Position numbers and translations under genes: made by a program. Below are positions 48,658 through 57,818 of a stretch of DNA of 64,000 bases, in pieces (the first letter of the stretch is position 1; each line of letters opens with the position of its first letter). Location of the stretch: NCBI RefSeq assembly GCF_000243215.1, contig NZ_JH594596.1, positions 1 to 64,000 of the forward strand, read 5' to 3'. The stretch is from Odoribacter laneus YIT 12061. GTDB lineage: Bacteria; Bacteroidota; Bacteroidia; Bacteroidales; Marinifilaceae. The notes under the pieces were generated by a model. It was not told the origin of the DNA. It saw nothing but the letters and a program-made list of their open reading frames with translations, and made no database searches.

Positions 48658-50040
48658 ATGACTCTAATTAAATCTATTTCAGGTATTCGTGGGACGGTCG
48701 GTGGCTCTCCCGGGGATAATCTGACTCCGCTGGATATTGTTAAATTTGTTTCTGCATATGCAACTTGGTTAAAGGAAGGAGCAGGCAAGAAAAGAGCTAA
48801 AATTGTAATGGGAAGGGATGCCCGGATTTCGGGAGATATGTATGCTAAATTGGTATCGGCAACTTTAAGTGGATTGGGGCATGACGTGGTAAATATCGGT
48901 CTGGCTACGACCCCTACTACAGAAATTGCGGTTACAGCAGAACATGCGGATGGCGGTATAATTCTGACAGCCAGTCATAATCCCAAGCAATGGAACGCTT
49001 TAAAATTATTGAATAATAGAGGAGAATTTCTTACTGCTGCTGACGGAGCCCAGGTTTTGGAATTGGCGGAAAAAGAAAATTTCGAATATGCCGAAGTGGA
49101 TGATTTAGGTGTGGTGACGGAGAAGGATTATACAGATTATCACATTCAGCATGTGTTGGATTTGAAGTTAGTAAATCGGGAGGCTATTGCTAAGGCTAAT
49201 CTGAAAGTCGTGGTGGATGCTGTCAATTCCGTAGGAGGGATTGTTATTCCACGTTTACTAAAGGCTTTAGGTGTCCAAGAGATTATAGAATTGAATTGTG
49301 AACCGACAGGGAAGTTCCAGCATAATCCGGAGCCTATCCCCGAAAATCTGACGGAAATCTCGGCAAAGCTGAAGGAATGTCATGCGGATCTGGGAATCGT
49401 TGTCGATCCGGACGTCGATCGCTTGGCTTTGGTATGTGAAAACGGAGAAATGTTCGGAGAAGAATATACCTTGGTAGCGGTAGCTGATTATGTATTGAAA
49501 CACACTCCCGGAAATACCGTTTCCAATTTGTCTTCGTCCCGGGCGTTGAAAGACATTGCGGAAAGATATGGTCAGCAATACAACGCAGCGGCTGTGGGAG
49601 AAGTTAATGTCGTGGCGAAGATGAAAGAAACCCATACTGTCATCGGAGGGGAAGGAAACGGTGGTGTGATCTATCCCGAGAGTCATTACGGACGGGATGC
49701 TTTGGTCGGAGTAGGATTATTCTTATCCCATTATGTAGCAGAAGGCAAAAAGATGACGGAATTGAAGAAAGATTACCCCCAGTATTTCATTTCGAAAAAT
49801 AAGATTACGCTTTCACCTGCAATAAATGTGGATAAAATCTTGGAGGGGTTAAAGGTAAAATATGCCCGGGAAAAAGTGACGGATATCGACGGAGTGAAAA
49901 TCGATTTCGAAAGGGGGTGGGTACATCTTCGTAAATCCAATACCGAACCGATTATTCGGATTTATTCGGAAGCAAAAGATGAAGCGGCAGCCAATGCTTT
50001 GGCAGAAGAAGTAATAGAAGCGGCAAAACAACTTTGTTGA
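48658..50040 (+). CDS. glmM: Phosphoglucosamine mutase
   Basis: A 460-residue alpha-D-phosphohexomutase. It starts SISGIRGTVGG. The phosphoserine loop is TASHNPKQWNALK (about residues 104-116), the metal loop is DPDVDRLAL (about residue 251), the sugar loop GGEGNGGVIYPE (about residue 328) and the phosphate-binding end RKSNTEPIIRIYSE. The TASHNP loop with NALK fits the GlmM-like/PGM-PMM group common in Bacteroidota. It converts GlcN-6-P to GlcN-1-P for UDP-GlcNAc, which also feeds the polysaccharide locus. A phosphomannomutase role cannot be excluded. Confidence 0.85.
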   Translation: MTLIKSISGIRGTVGGSPGDNLTPLDIVKFVSAYATWLKEGAGKKRAKIVMGRDARISGDMYAKLVSATLSGLGHDVVNIGLATTPTTEIAVTAEHADGGIILTASHNPKQWNALKLLNNRGEFLTAADGAQVLELAEKENFEYAEVDDLGVVTEKDYTDYHIQHVLDLKLVNREAIAKANLKVVVDAVNSVGGIVIPRLLKALGVQEIIELNCEPTGKFQHNPEPIPENLTEISAKLKECHADLGIVVDPDVDRLALVCENGEMFGEEYTLVAVADYVLKHTPGNTVSNLSSSRALKDIAERYGQQYNAAAVGEVNVVAKMKETHTVIGGEGNGGVIYPESHYGRDALVGVGLFLSHYVAEGKKMTELKKDYPQYFISKNKITLSPAINVDKILEGLKVKYAREKVTDIDGVKIDFERGWVHLRKSNTEPIIRIYSEAKDEAAANALAEEVIEAAKQLC

Positions 50041-50064
50041 TTTTTTGAGCATATTATAAAATCG

Positions 50065-50090
50065 GGTCCGGTCGCGTCAAGTGCCGGGCC
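50065..50090. terminator. Terminator between glmM and the methyltransferase gene
   Basis: GGTCCGG (50065-50071) and CCGGGCC (50084-50090) form a 7-bp stem with one G-T pair between two genes that converge. A/T-rich flanks on both sides suit bidirectional termination. Confidence 0.6.
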
Positions 50091-50094
50091 TTAT

Positions 50095-51273
50095 TTATTC
50101 TACGTATAATACCAATCCTTTTAAATATTCTCCTTCCGGATGATAAATACTGATCGGATGATCAGCCGGTTGAGTCAACTGATGAAGAATTTTAACTTTC
50201 CGGCCGGTATTGGCTGCGGCTGTAAATACCGTTTGTCTGAATAGATCTTTGGTCATTACCTGGGAGCAGGAAAAAGTGAAGAGAATTCCTCCCGGTTTGA
50301 TTACTTCCATACCTTTCCGGTTTAGTTTTTTGTATCCTTGGATGGCATTATTCAGGACATTTTGGTGTTTGGCAAAGGCCGGAGGATCCAGAATAATTAC
50401 ATCGTATTGGTTGGAAGAATGTTCCAGAAATTTGAATGCTTCTTCTGCAAAGGCTTCGTGCCGTGTGTCTTTGGGAAAATTCAGTTCTACATTCCGGTTT
50501 GCTAATTCGATGGCTCTTGCAGATACGTCTACCGAATGTACTTGTTTGGCTCCGCCCCGCATAGCATAAAAAGAAAAACCTCCGGTATAGCAAAACATAT
50601 TTAAAACCGATTTATCTTTTGCATACTTTTCGAGTAACCTCCGGTTCTCCCGTTGGTCGATGAAAAAGCCGGTTTTTTGTCCTTCCAGCCAGTCCACATG
50701 AAATTTTAATCCGTTTTCCTGTGCTATGAAGTTTTCAGTTTTTCCATATAAATAACCGTTTTCCGGTTCAATAGCTGCTTTATAAGGGAGAGTGGCTTCT
50801 GATTTATCGTAAATAGCGGTAATTTTATTTCCCATGATTTCGACTAAAGCCCGGGCAATGGTTTCCCTTTGAAGGTACATACCGACAGAGTGAAATTGGA
50901 TGACGGCTACTCCGGCGTACATGTCTATCACTAGTCCCGGCAAATCATCTCCTTCGCCGTGTACCAAACGGTATACATTATTATCCGCTGAATTACAGAG
51001 TCCCAAGGCGCATCTCATCTGATAGGCTTTGTAAAGCCGGTTTGTCCAGAACGCATCATTTATTTCTTCGTCTTTAAAGCTGAGGATACGGATAGCGATA
51101 GAGCCGATCTGATAATGCCCGATGGCTAGAAATTTTTTTTCTGCATTATATACTTTGACGAGGTCCCCTTCCTGAATTTTTCCTTCTATCCGATCGATAG
51201 CTCCTGAAAAGATCCAGGGATGGTATCTGAAGATGGATTTGTCTTTTCCATTTTTTAATGTAATGCTGTTCAT
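50095..51273 (-). CDS. RlmI-type class I SAM-dependent rRNA methyltransferase
   Basis: A protein of 392 residues from the ATG at 51273; the 43-residue longer frame is rejected since homologues begin near SITLKNGKDKSIFRYHPWIFSGAI. Residues 1-75 form the PUA domain (EGDLVKVYNAEKKFLAIGHY). The central EEHI-like region follows, then the Rossmann methyltransferase: VLNMFCYTGGFSFYAMRGGA (SAM motif I), SVDVSARAIELANRNVELN, and IILDPPAFAK (catalytic loop, about residue 307). Relatives methylate C5 of a cytosine in 23S rRNA. It is monocistronic. Confidence 0.85.
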   Translation of the reverse strand: MNSITLKNGKDKSIFRYHPWIFSGAIDRIEGKIQEGDLVKVYNAEKKFLAIGHYQIGSIAIRILSFKDEEINDAFWTNRLYKAYQMRCALGLCNSADNNVYRLVHGEGDDLPGLVIDMYAGVAVIQFHSVGMYLQRETIARALVEIMGNKITAIYDKSEATLPYKAAIEPENGYLYGKTENFIAQENGLKFHVDWLEGQKTGFFIDQRENRRLLEKYAKDKSVLNMFCYTGGFSFYAMRGGAKQVHSVDVSARAIELANRNVELNFPKDTRHEAFAEEAFKFLEHSSNQYDVIILDPPAFAKHQNVLNNAIQGYKKLNRKGMEVIKPGGILFTFSCSQVMTKDLFRQTVFTAAANTGRKVKILHQLTQPADHPISIYHPEGEYLKGLVLYVE

Positions 51274-51400
51274 CCCATAGATATTTGTTGGCTGCAAAAA
51301 TAGATAAAAAAATCGATTTACGGACAGGAAGAAAAGAGAACCCGAATAACAAGCTTTCAGGGAGAGGAAAAAGGTGGGGCAAAAGAACTCTCTCTTTGTC

Positions 51401-51442
51401 ATAAAAAAGATCCGGGAGCTTTTGTCAGTGAAGCTCCCGGAT
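51401..51442 (-). terminator. Terminator of the small HTH gene
   Basis: ATCCGGGAGCTT (51410-51421) and AAGCTCCCGGAT (51431-51442) form a perfect 12-bp stem. On the minus strand the stem is followed by CTTTTTTAT. It is 5 bp from the stop of the gene at 51447-51689. Confidence 0.85.
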
Positions 51443-51446
51443 TAAA

Positions 51447-51689
51447 TTAATTTGCAAGCATTTCTTTTGCTTTTTCTAGAATGGTTGTATCATCGATTTG
51501 GACAATTCCCCCTTCCGGGCCTTTTTCGTAATGCAGGCCGACTGCTTTTCCGTCGTCATAATTATCTCCACCGAAATAGTTACGAACCGTTTCAACATCA
51601 ATGCCTAATTCATCTGCAATCCGTTGCATGCTACCTGAGGGTAATTGATCTTTGATTCTCCTCAATTCATTGAATGTCATTGTTGTCAT
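51447..51689 (-). CDS. Small HTH DNA-binding protein
   Basis: An 80-residue protein conserved in style among Bacteroidota. MTFNELRRIKDQLPSGSMQRIADELGIDVETVRNYFGG (in parts) reads as a helix-turn-helix in which GSMQRIADELGIDVETVRNYF is the core. A short acidic C-terminal part (GGIVQIDDTTILEKAKEML) follows. ATGs at codons 1 and 4 are both possible. Target genes are unknown; it is monocistronic with a strong terminator. Confidence 0.65.
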   Translation of the reverse strand: MTTMTFNELRRIKDQLPSGSMQRIADELGIDVETVRNYFGGDNYDDGKAVGLHYEKGPEGGIVQIDDTTILEKAKEMLAN

Positions 51690-52053
51690 ATTTTTACTAG
51701 TTTAATGGTTATTCAGTGGAATAAATGTATAACTTAATTCTGAGAAAACCAAATAAAACGTTTGCGCTCTCATCTAAAAAATGCAATTCTCTGGAAAGTC
51801 CAGAATAAGGTTTTGATTTATAATCTTTTAATTTGATGTTTTTCTTTGTTAATAGAATTGAATTTTTGTGTGGTGTTTTTTTCCTATCTTTGCCCCATGA
51901 AATACCGGAAGTTTGGTAGAATGATATGCGCTCAAAAGTTTAGTAGTGAAAAATGTATGAGGATCTACTAACGGGGTACTTGAACAGGCTGGCTTTTGAA
52001 CCGGCTGACAAATTTATAGCCGTTTTAGGACTAAATTATAAATCGTTATTTTT
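51690..52053. other. Intergenic region with helicase promoter and long leader
   Basis: The 364 bp between the HTH gene (-) and the helicase gene (+) contain a + strand -7 box TATCTTTG at 51885-51892 with TTTG at 51865-51868. This implies a leader of about 150 nt. A 24-codon open frame (51897-51971) starts at the predicted transcript start. Long leaders with structure are usual for cold-responsive DEAD-box helicase genes. I see no strong hairpin by eye. Confidence 0.45.
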
Positions 52054-53328
52054 ATGGCTTTTACAGATTTGAATATAAGTAAACAGATATTGGATGCTTT
52101 GGCAGAGGCTGGATTTGAAGAACCTACTCCTATACAAAGAGAAGCTTTTCCGGTGATTCGTTCGGGAAAAGATATGATCGGAATTGCTCGTACAGGTACG
52201 GGCAAAACATTGGCTTATCTGATCCCCATTCTGATGAAATTGCACTATGCACAGGGAAAATATCCCCGTGCCATCGTGATTGTTCCGACGCGGGAACTGG
52301 TCGTACAGGTATGCGAAAGTGTAGAATTGTTGACAGAATATATGGATATCCGTTGTGTGGGGATATATGGGGGTACAAATATCCGGACTCAGCAAAATGC
52401 GGTGTATGAGGGGGTAGATTTACTGGTTGCCACTCCCGGTCGGTTTATGGATATTTATATGAATGGTATGCTTCGTACGCCTTTGGTAAAAACAGTTGTG
52501 GTAGACGAGGCCGACCGTTTGATGGATTTAGGGTTTATGCCGCAATTACGGAGTATTCTGGAAGTCATTCCGGAAAAACATCAGACGTTATTGTTTTCGG
52601 CTACCTTTTCAACTGCAGTCACGGCCTTGGCTTCTGAATTTATGGTTGCCCCGGTGAAAGTGGAAGTCGCTCCCCAGGCAACTCCTGTTGATACTGTGTT
52701 GCAGTTGCGTTATGATGTTCCGAATATTATGACGAAAATCAATCTTTTAAAGTTGCTTTTGGCGGATAAAGAAGAATATAGCCGGGTGATGGTGTTTACG
52801 GAAAGTAAGAAAAATGCCGATCGGATCACAGATAAATTAGCGGATTACTGGAAAGACGAACTGAGTGTTATCCATTCGAATAAAGCTCAAAATACCCGCT
52901 TGAATGCTTTGAGAGCTTTTCGGGAAGGAAGATCCCGGATTATGATCGCTTCGGATGTAGCCGCCCGGGGAATTGACATACAGGACGTGTCACATGTCGT
53001 CAATTTTGATATACCGGCTTTGCCGGAAGAATATGTACACCGGATCGGACGTACGGCCCGTGCTGGTAAAGAAGGGGTGGCGATCAGCCTGGTATCTCCT
53101 AAGGAAGAAGAACGGATCGAAATGATAGAGCAACTGATTGGCCAAAAAATCGAGTTACAAGCTTTGCCGGAAAGACTGGAAATTTCGGATGTCTTGCTGG
53201 ATGAAGAAAAGATACAGACGGCTAATATTATTTATCAAAAAGGTCGGCCCAAAGGAGGGGGAGCCTTCCATGCCCGCTCTGCCAAAAATAGTAAGAGTCC
53301 GGAAAAAAAGAAAAAATCATCGTTTTGA
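52054..53328 (+). CDS. DEAD-box RNA helicase (RhlE-like)
   Basis: A 424-residue helicase with Q motif FEEPTPIQREAFP, motif I ARTGTGKT (about residues 44-51), motif Ib TPGRF, motif II VVDEADRL, motif III SATFS, then helicase C with SDVAARGIDIQDV and HRIGRTARAGKEG. The C-terminal 40 residues are Lys/Ser-rich (PEKKKKSSF), as in RhlE proteins that bind RNA with a basic tail. It probably acts in ribosome assembly or RNA decay. It is monocistronic with a perfect terminator. Confidence 0.9.
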   Translation: MAFTDLNISKQILDALAEAGFEEPTPIQREAFPVIRSGKDMIGIARTGTGKTLAYLIPILMKLHYAQGKYPRAIVIVPTRELVVQVCESVELLTEYMDIRCVGIYGGTNIRTQQNAVYEGVDLLVATPGRFMDIYMNGMLRTPLVKTVVVDEADRLMDLGFMPQLRSILEVIPEKHQTLLFSATFSTAVTALASEFMVAPVKVEVAPQATPVDTVLQLRYDVPNIMTKINLLKLLLADKEEYSRVMVFTESKKNADRITDKLADYWKDELSVIHSNKAQNTRLNALRAFREGRSRIMIASDVAARGIDIQDVSHVVNFDIPALPEEYVHRIGRTARAGKEGVAISLVSPKEEERIEMIEQLIGQKIELQALPERLEISDVLLDEEKIQTANIIYQKGRPKGGGAFHARSAKNSKSPEKKKKSSF

Positions 53329-53333
53329 AAATT

Positions 53334-53368
53334 AAAAAAGGAAATCGGTAATTTAGATTTCCTTTTTT
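53334..53368 (+). terminator. Terminator of the helicase gene
   Basis: AAAAAAGGAAATC (53334-53346) and GATTTCCTTTTTT (53356-53368) are a perfect 13-bp pair with a 9-nt loop and a T-run in the second arm, 6 bp after the stop codon. Confidence 0.85.
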
Positions 53369-53375
53369 ATTTTTA

Positions 53376-53581
53376 TATATTTGCAATCGTATGCATCGAT
53401 TGAGGATTATACTTTCAAACAGGCTTTTTTTAAACATCAAAAAGCGGGATGAGTTTATCATCTGAAACTCATCTGTAATCATTTACTTGTTTATTTGTGC
53501 GGGAGGAATGTTCAGCATAACCTTTTGTACGATATTTATTGATTTTAAAGAATAAGATTTATAACCTAAAACAATATTATT
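53376..53581 (+). promoter_or_regulatory. tnaA promoter and structured leader
   Basis: A -7 box TATATTTG lies at 53376-53383, about 200 bp before tnaA. A 24-codon open frame (53391-53465) begins almost at the predicted transcript start. A perfect 9-bp inverted repeat GATGAGTTT (53448-53456) and AAACTCATC (53465-53473) straddles its stop codon. The peptide has no Trp, so it is not a TnaC equivalent. The leader may still control tnaA by attenuation; this is inference. Confidence 0.45.
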
Positions 53582-54961
53582 ATGGAATTACCATTTGCAG
53601 AATCATTTCGAATCAAGATGGTGGAGACCATCCGCAAGAGTACCCGTGAAGAACGGGAAAAATGGATAAAAGAGGCTAAATATAATCTCTTTAATCTGAA
53701 AAGTGATCAGGTTTTTATCGATTTACTGACAGATTCGGGTACAGGGGCTATGAGTGATAAACAATGGGCTGAACTGATGCTCGGAGATGAAAGTTATGCC
53801 GGAGCCCGTTCTTATTATAAAATGAAGAATACAATCCGGGAAATATTGGGCTTTGATTATTTTTTGCCGACCCATCAGGGACGGGCTGCTGAAAATGTGT
53901 TGTATTCTACCCTTATTAAAGAAGGAGATATTTTACCGGGTAATTCTCATTTCGATACGACGAAAGGACATATCGAATTCCGGAAAGCTATTGCTTTGGA
54001 TTGTACGATAGATGAAGCTGCCGACACTCAGTTGGAAATTCCTTTTAAAGGCAATATGGATCCGGCTAAATTGGAGGCTGTTCTGAAAAAATATCCCAAA
54101 GAAAAAATACCGGCAGTAGTATTGACGGTGACGAATAATACGGCCGGCGGACAACCTGTTTCTATGCAAAACATCCGGGAGGTTTCTGCGCTTTGCAAAA
54201 AATATGGAGTTAATTTACAGATTGATTCTGCCCGTTTTGCTGAAAATGCTTATTTTATCAAGACGCGTGAAAAAGGCTATGAGCATAAGACAATCAAAGA
54301 AATTGTGAAGGAAATGTTCTCTTACGCCGACATTATGACGATGTCTTCTAAAAAAGACGCCATCGTCAATATGGGTGGTTTTGTGGCTTTTAAAAACGAG
54401 GAATTGTGGAAAAAATGTCAGATGTTTTGCATCATGAACGAAGGATTCATTACGTATGGGGGAATGTCAGGCCGGGATATGAATGCTTTGGCTCAGGGCT
54501 TGGATGAAGGTACAGAATTTGAATATCTGGAAACCCGTATTCGTCAGGTGGAATATTTAGGAGCAAAATTGGATGAATATGGTATCCCTTATCAACGGCC
54601 TGCCGGGGGACATGCCATTTTTGTAGACGCTAAAAAAGTATTGACGCATGTTCCTAAAGAAGAATTTATTGCTCAGACTTTGGGAATAGAGCTGTATCTG
54701 GAAGCTGGAATCCGGGGTGTAGAAATCGGATCTATTTTAGCTGACCGGGATCCGGTAACCCGTGAAAATCGTTATCCGAAATTGGAATTGTTGCGTTTGG
54801 CTATTCCCAGACGTACTTATACCAATAATCATATGGATGTTATCGCAGCTGCCCTGAAAAATGTATTTGACAGAAGAGAACAGATAGACAGGGGATATGT
54901 CATTACAAAAGAATTCCCGATTATGCGTCATTTTACGGTAGAACTGGAGCCGGCTCAATAA
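53582..54961 (+). CDS. tnaA: Tryptophanase
   Basis: A 459-residue PLP beta-eliminating lyase. LLTDSGTGAMSDKQWA, THQGRAAENVL, IDSARFAENAYFI and TMSSKKDAIVNMGG (PLP Lys about residue 258) are diagnostic of the tryptophanase/tyrosine phenol-lyase family. The region GIRGVEIGS (about residue 378) has Ile where tyrosine phenol-lyase has the substrate-binding Arg of SMERG, which favours tryptophanase. It would split Trp to indole, pyruvate and ammonia. It is monocistronic, with a long leader and a terminator at 54996-55029. Confidence 0.9.
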   Translation: MELPFAESFRIKMVETIRKSTREEREKWIKEAKYNLFNLKSDQVFIDLLTDSGTGAMSDKQWAELMLGDESYAGARSYYKMKNTIREILGFDYFLPTHQGRAAENVLYSTLIKEGDILPGNSHFDTTKGHIEFRKAIALDCTIDEAADTQLEIPFKGNMDPAKLEAVLKKYPKEKIPAVVLTVTNNTAGGQPVSMQNIREVSALCKKYGVNLQIDSARFAENAYFIKTREKGYEHKTIKEIVKEMFSYADIMTMSSKKDAIVNMGGFVAFKNEELWKKCQMFCIMNEGFITYGGMSGRDMNALAQGLDEGTEFEYLETRIRQVEYLGAKLDEYGIPYQRPAGGHAIFVDAKKVLTHVPKEEFIAQTLGIELYLEAGIRGVEIGSILADRDPVTRENRYPKLELLRLAIPRRTYTNNHMDVIAAALKNVFDRREQIDRGYVITKEFPIMRHFTVELEPAQ

Positions 54962-54995
54962 AAACTTTTCTTGAAGCAGGCACATCCTTGTACCG

Positions 54996-55029
54996 TTCTT
55001 CTTCCTCTTAAAAATAAGGGGAAGAAGAA
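54996..55029 (+). terminator. Terminator of tnaA
   Basis: TTCTTCTTCCTCTT (54996-55009) pairs with AAGGGGAAGAAGAA (55016-55029) over 14 positions with one G-T pair and a 6-nt loop. No T-run follows, so efficiency is uncertain. Confidence 0.55.
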
Positions 55030-55079
55030 TACACTTACCATTTTTTAGTATCTTTGGAAAAATTAAATCTTTTTCCAAT

Positions 55080-57587
55080 ATGTTACGTATTTTCCTATTA
55101 TCCGTTATTTTAGCTTCTTCTTCGTGCTTGTATGCACAAAATTCTATAGGGGAAGTCCGGGAAGTAATTCGTCGATTTGCCGGGGAGTTTCCGGCGAAGT
55201 TAAAACTCTCTTTTATTGACAAAGAGAATAATTGTGATGTTTTCGAAACAAAAGTTCGCAATGGAAGACTGGAAATCCGGGGAAGTAGTGGCGTAGCACT
55301 TTGTCGGGGATTTTACGATTTTATCAAGTCCAATCATGCCGGTATTTCGGCATGGTCTGGAAATCGCTGTATTTTTCCGGCTTCTTTACCGGAAAATATG
55401 GAGAAACGGGTCGTTTCTCCTTTTCCGCGTCATTATTATTACAATGTGGTCACTTATGGTTATACTCTTCCTTATTGGGATTGGCAGCGTTGGGAGGAAG
55501 AAATCGACTGGATGGCTTTGCATGGGGTGGATATGCCTTTGGCTTTGGTGGCAAATGAAGCAATTACGGCAAGGGTTTGGAAAAGACTGGGATTGACAGA
55601 GGAGGAAATCCAGTCTTATTTTGTAGGACCGGCTCATTTACCTTGGATGCGGATGGGAAATATTTCTCAGATTGACGGACCGATGCCTGTAGAATGGCAT
55701 TCCGATCAGGTTGAGTTACAGCATAAGATTTTAAAACGGATGAAATTGTTGGGTATGAAGCCCATTTGTCCTGCTTTTGCCGGATTTGTACCTTTGGCCT
55801 TGAAAAGACTTTATCCGGATGTAAAGATTATCGAAACCACTTGGGCCGGTTTCCACAATTGGATGCTTTCGCCGGAAGAGGAATTATTTACCCGAATCGG
55901 ACAATTGTTTATCGAAGAGTGGGAAAAGGAATTCGGTAAAAATGATTTTTATTTGGCGGATAGCTTTAATGAAATGGATGTGCCTTTTCCTCCTATCGGA
56001 ACGAAAGAAAGATACGATATGTTGGCATTTTACGGAGAACAGGTATACAAAGGTATTAAAGCCGGTAATCCGGATGCCGTGTGGGTGATGCAAGGATGGA
56101 TGTTTGGTTATCAAAGAGATATTTGGGATTATGAAACCTTGCAGGCTTTAGTAAGTAAGGTCCCGGATGATAAAATGATGCTTTTGGATTTAGCGGCGGA
56201 TTACAATAAAAATGTATGGGGAAATGGAATGAACTGGGAGTTTTACAAAGGTTTTTTCAATAAATTGTGGGTGTATAGTGTCATTCCGAATATGGGTGGA
56301 AAAACGGGCGCTACCGGTATCCTTTCCTTTTATGCAAACGGGCATCTGGAGGCATTGAATTCTCCGAACCGCGGACGTTTGTTTGGCTTTGGAATGGCTC
56401 CGGAAGGGACGGAAAACAATGAAGTCGTCTATGAAATGATTTGCGATGCCGGTTGGAGTTCTTCAGAAATAGATGTAAAGCAGTGGTTGAAGGATTATTC
56501 TTTATGCCGGTATGGAAAGACTTGTCCGGAAATGGATGAGGTGTGGGAGGGATTATGTAAATCGGTTTACGGTACGTTTACCGATCATCCGCGTTTCCTT
56601 TGGCAGTTGCGGCCGGGACGTTCCGGTAAAGGGACGGTTAATACAGATTCTAATTTTTACCGGGCTGTAGAAAAAATGGCAGAATGTGCTCCGAAAATGA
56701 CGGAAAGTCCGTTGTTTAAGGCCGATTTCTTGGAAATGACCGCTTTTTATTTAGGAGGAAAAATGGAGGCTTTGGCCAGTGCTATAGGAAAGTCTTATCT
56801 GTATGGCAATACCGCAGATGCATTGAAAATGCAGCAGCAATTTGAAGAATTAGGGGAAGGACTGGATTCTTTATTAGAATCTCATCCGGTATACCGTTTG
56901 CAGCGGTGGATTGATTTTGCCCGAAAACACGGTGATACAGAAAAATTGAAAGATTACTACGAGATGAATGCCCGCAGGATCGTTACAATTTGGGGACCTC
57001 CTGTCAGTGACTATGCTTGTAAGCTTTGGTCTGGTTTAATCCGGGATTATTATTTACCTCGTTGGCGGGAATACTTTCGCTGTAAAGAAACGGGGAGTAA
57101 GTACGATTTAGCTTCCTGGGAGAGCGACTGGGTAACGCAGAAAAAAGGGGTAAGTCCGATGACTCCTTATGCTGATCCGGTAGAGGCGGCTATCCGGTGG
57201 ATACAAAAAGCGAAAGAGGTAGAGACTTTCAAGGAAGAGGAAACTGTTATCGGTTATTGGACGCCTTCGGATGTTTCTACCACATGGAAAGACGTGATTT
57301 ATAATATTCCGGCAGAGAAATTGCCTGTTTTGCGAGGGATATTGTTTGAATATGTCCGGGGTGCCCGTAAATTGGATATCAGTGAAGTCACTCTGGTCGC
57401 TGATGGGAAAGAGGTGTGTAAAGTCGTGCAAAACGGGACAACCGGAGACGTGAACCGGGATAACTTTTTTTACTTTCAAATTCCTGAAGGGGCAACCGGA
57501 AATAATGAATGCTATATACGGGCGAGAGTGCAGAGCGATGGAGATGCAGATTCCTATGGGGAAGTACGTATAATCTTAGCCCGTTAA
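55080..57587 (+). CDS. GH89 alpha-N-acetylglucosaminidase (NAGLU-like)
   Basis: A protein of 835 residues with signal peptide (LRIFLLSVILASSSCLYAQ). The N-terminal small domain (20-115) is followed by the GH89 barrel: YYYNVVTYGYTLPYWDWQRW, MALHGVDMPLAL, LADSFNEMDVPFP with the first catalytic Glu (about residue 298) and FGMAPEGTENNEVVYEM with the second (about residue 443). The all-helical C-terminal domain and a final strand-rich stretch follow. It releases terminal alpha-linked GlcNAc, for instance from mucin or heparan-type glycans, in the periplasm or at the surface. A -7 box TATCTTTG is at 55049-55056. Confidence 0.9.
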   Translation: MLRIFLLSVILASSSCLYAQNSIGEVREVIRRFAGEFPAKLKLSFIDKENNCDVFETKVRNGRLEIRGSSGVALCRGFYDFIKSNHAGISAWSGNRCIFPASLPENMEKRVVSPFPRHYYYNVVTYGYTLPYWDWQRWEEEIDWMALHGVDMPLALVANEAITARVWKRLGLTEEEIQSYFVGPAHLPWMRMGNISQIDGPMPVEWHSDQVELQHKILKRMKLLGMKPICPAFAGFVPLALKRLYPDVKIIETTWAGFHNWMLSPEEELFTRIGQLFIEEWEKEFGKNDFYLADSFNEMDVPFPPIGTKERYDMLAFYGEQVYKGIKAGNPDAVWVMQGWMFGYQRDIWDYETLQALVSKVPDDKMMLLDLAADYNKNVWGNGMNWEFYKGFFNKLWVYSVIPNMGGKTGATGILSFYANGHLEALNSPNRGRLFGFGMAPEGTENNEVVYEMICDAGWSSSEIDVKQWLKDYSLCRYGKTCPEMDEVWEGLCKSVYGTFTDHPRFLWQLRPGRSGKGTVNTDSNFYRAVEKMAECAPKMTESPLFKADFLEMTAFYLGGKMEALASAIGKSYLYGNTADALKMQQQFEELGEGLDSLLESHPVYRLQRWIDFARKHGDTEKLKDYYEMNARRIVTIWGPPVSDYACKLWSGLIRDYYLPRWREYFRCKETGSKYDLASWESDWVTQKKGVSPMTPYADPVEAAIRWIQKAKEVETFKEEETVIGYWTPSDVSTTWKDVIYNIPAEKLPVLRGILFEYVRGARKLDISEVTLVADGKEVCKVVQNGTTGDVNRDNFFYFQIPEGATGNNECYIRARVQSDGDADSYGEVRIILAR

Positions 57588-57592
57588 AAAAT

Positions 57593-57626
57593 TCTCCCCA
57601 AAGGTGAAATATTGCCTCTGGGGAGA
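57593..57626 (+). terminator. Terminator of the GH89 gene
   Basis: TCTCCCCA (57593-57600) and TGGGGAGA (57619-57626) form an 8-bp stem 5 bp after the stop codon, followed by TTGTATTCCTTTCC, a weak T-rich tail. Confidence 0.55.
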
Positions 57627-57818
57627 TTGTATTCCTTTCCGGAACAGATTAGCGCTTTCCTTAATTTATAGGGTAAAACCCTGATTGTTTTTGATGGCTT
57701 TGAATGGCATTTCCGCTTATCAAAAGATAAAACGATCTTGCTGATTCGGTTTGAAAAGCTGTTCTTCTGTCCTACAAGGAAGGGGGTAATTTCTTTTCAA
57801 CTTGTCAAAACCTTCACA

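Noticed and set aside
53391-53465. A TnaC-like leader peptide for tnaA
   Set aside because: The 24-residue frame has no Trp codon and is not followed by a boxA/rut-like layout that I can recognise.
53473-53487. A further AraC operator half-site (CTGTAAT) before tnaA
   Set aside because: No partner half-site lies 21 bp away on either side and no -7 box stands 22 bp downstream.
53582-54961. Tyrosine phenol-lyase instead of tryptophanase
   Set aside because: The substrate-binding Arg of the phenol-lyase SMERG motif is Ile here (GVEIGS), as in tryptophanases.
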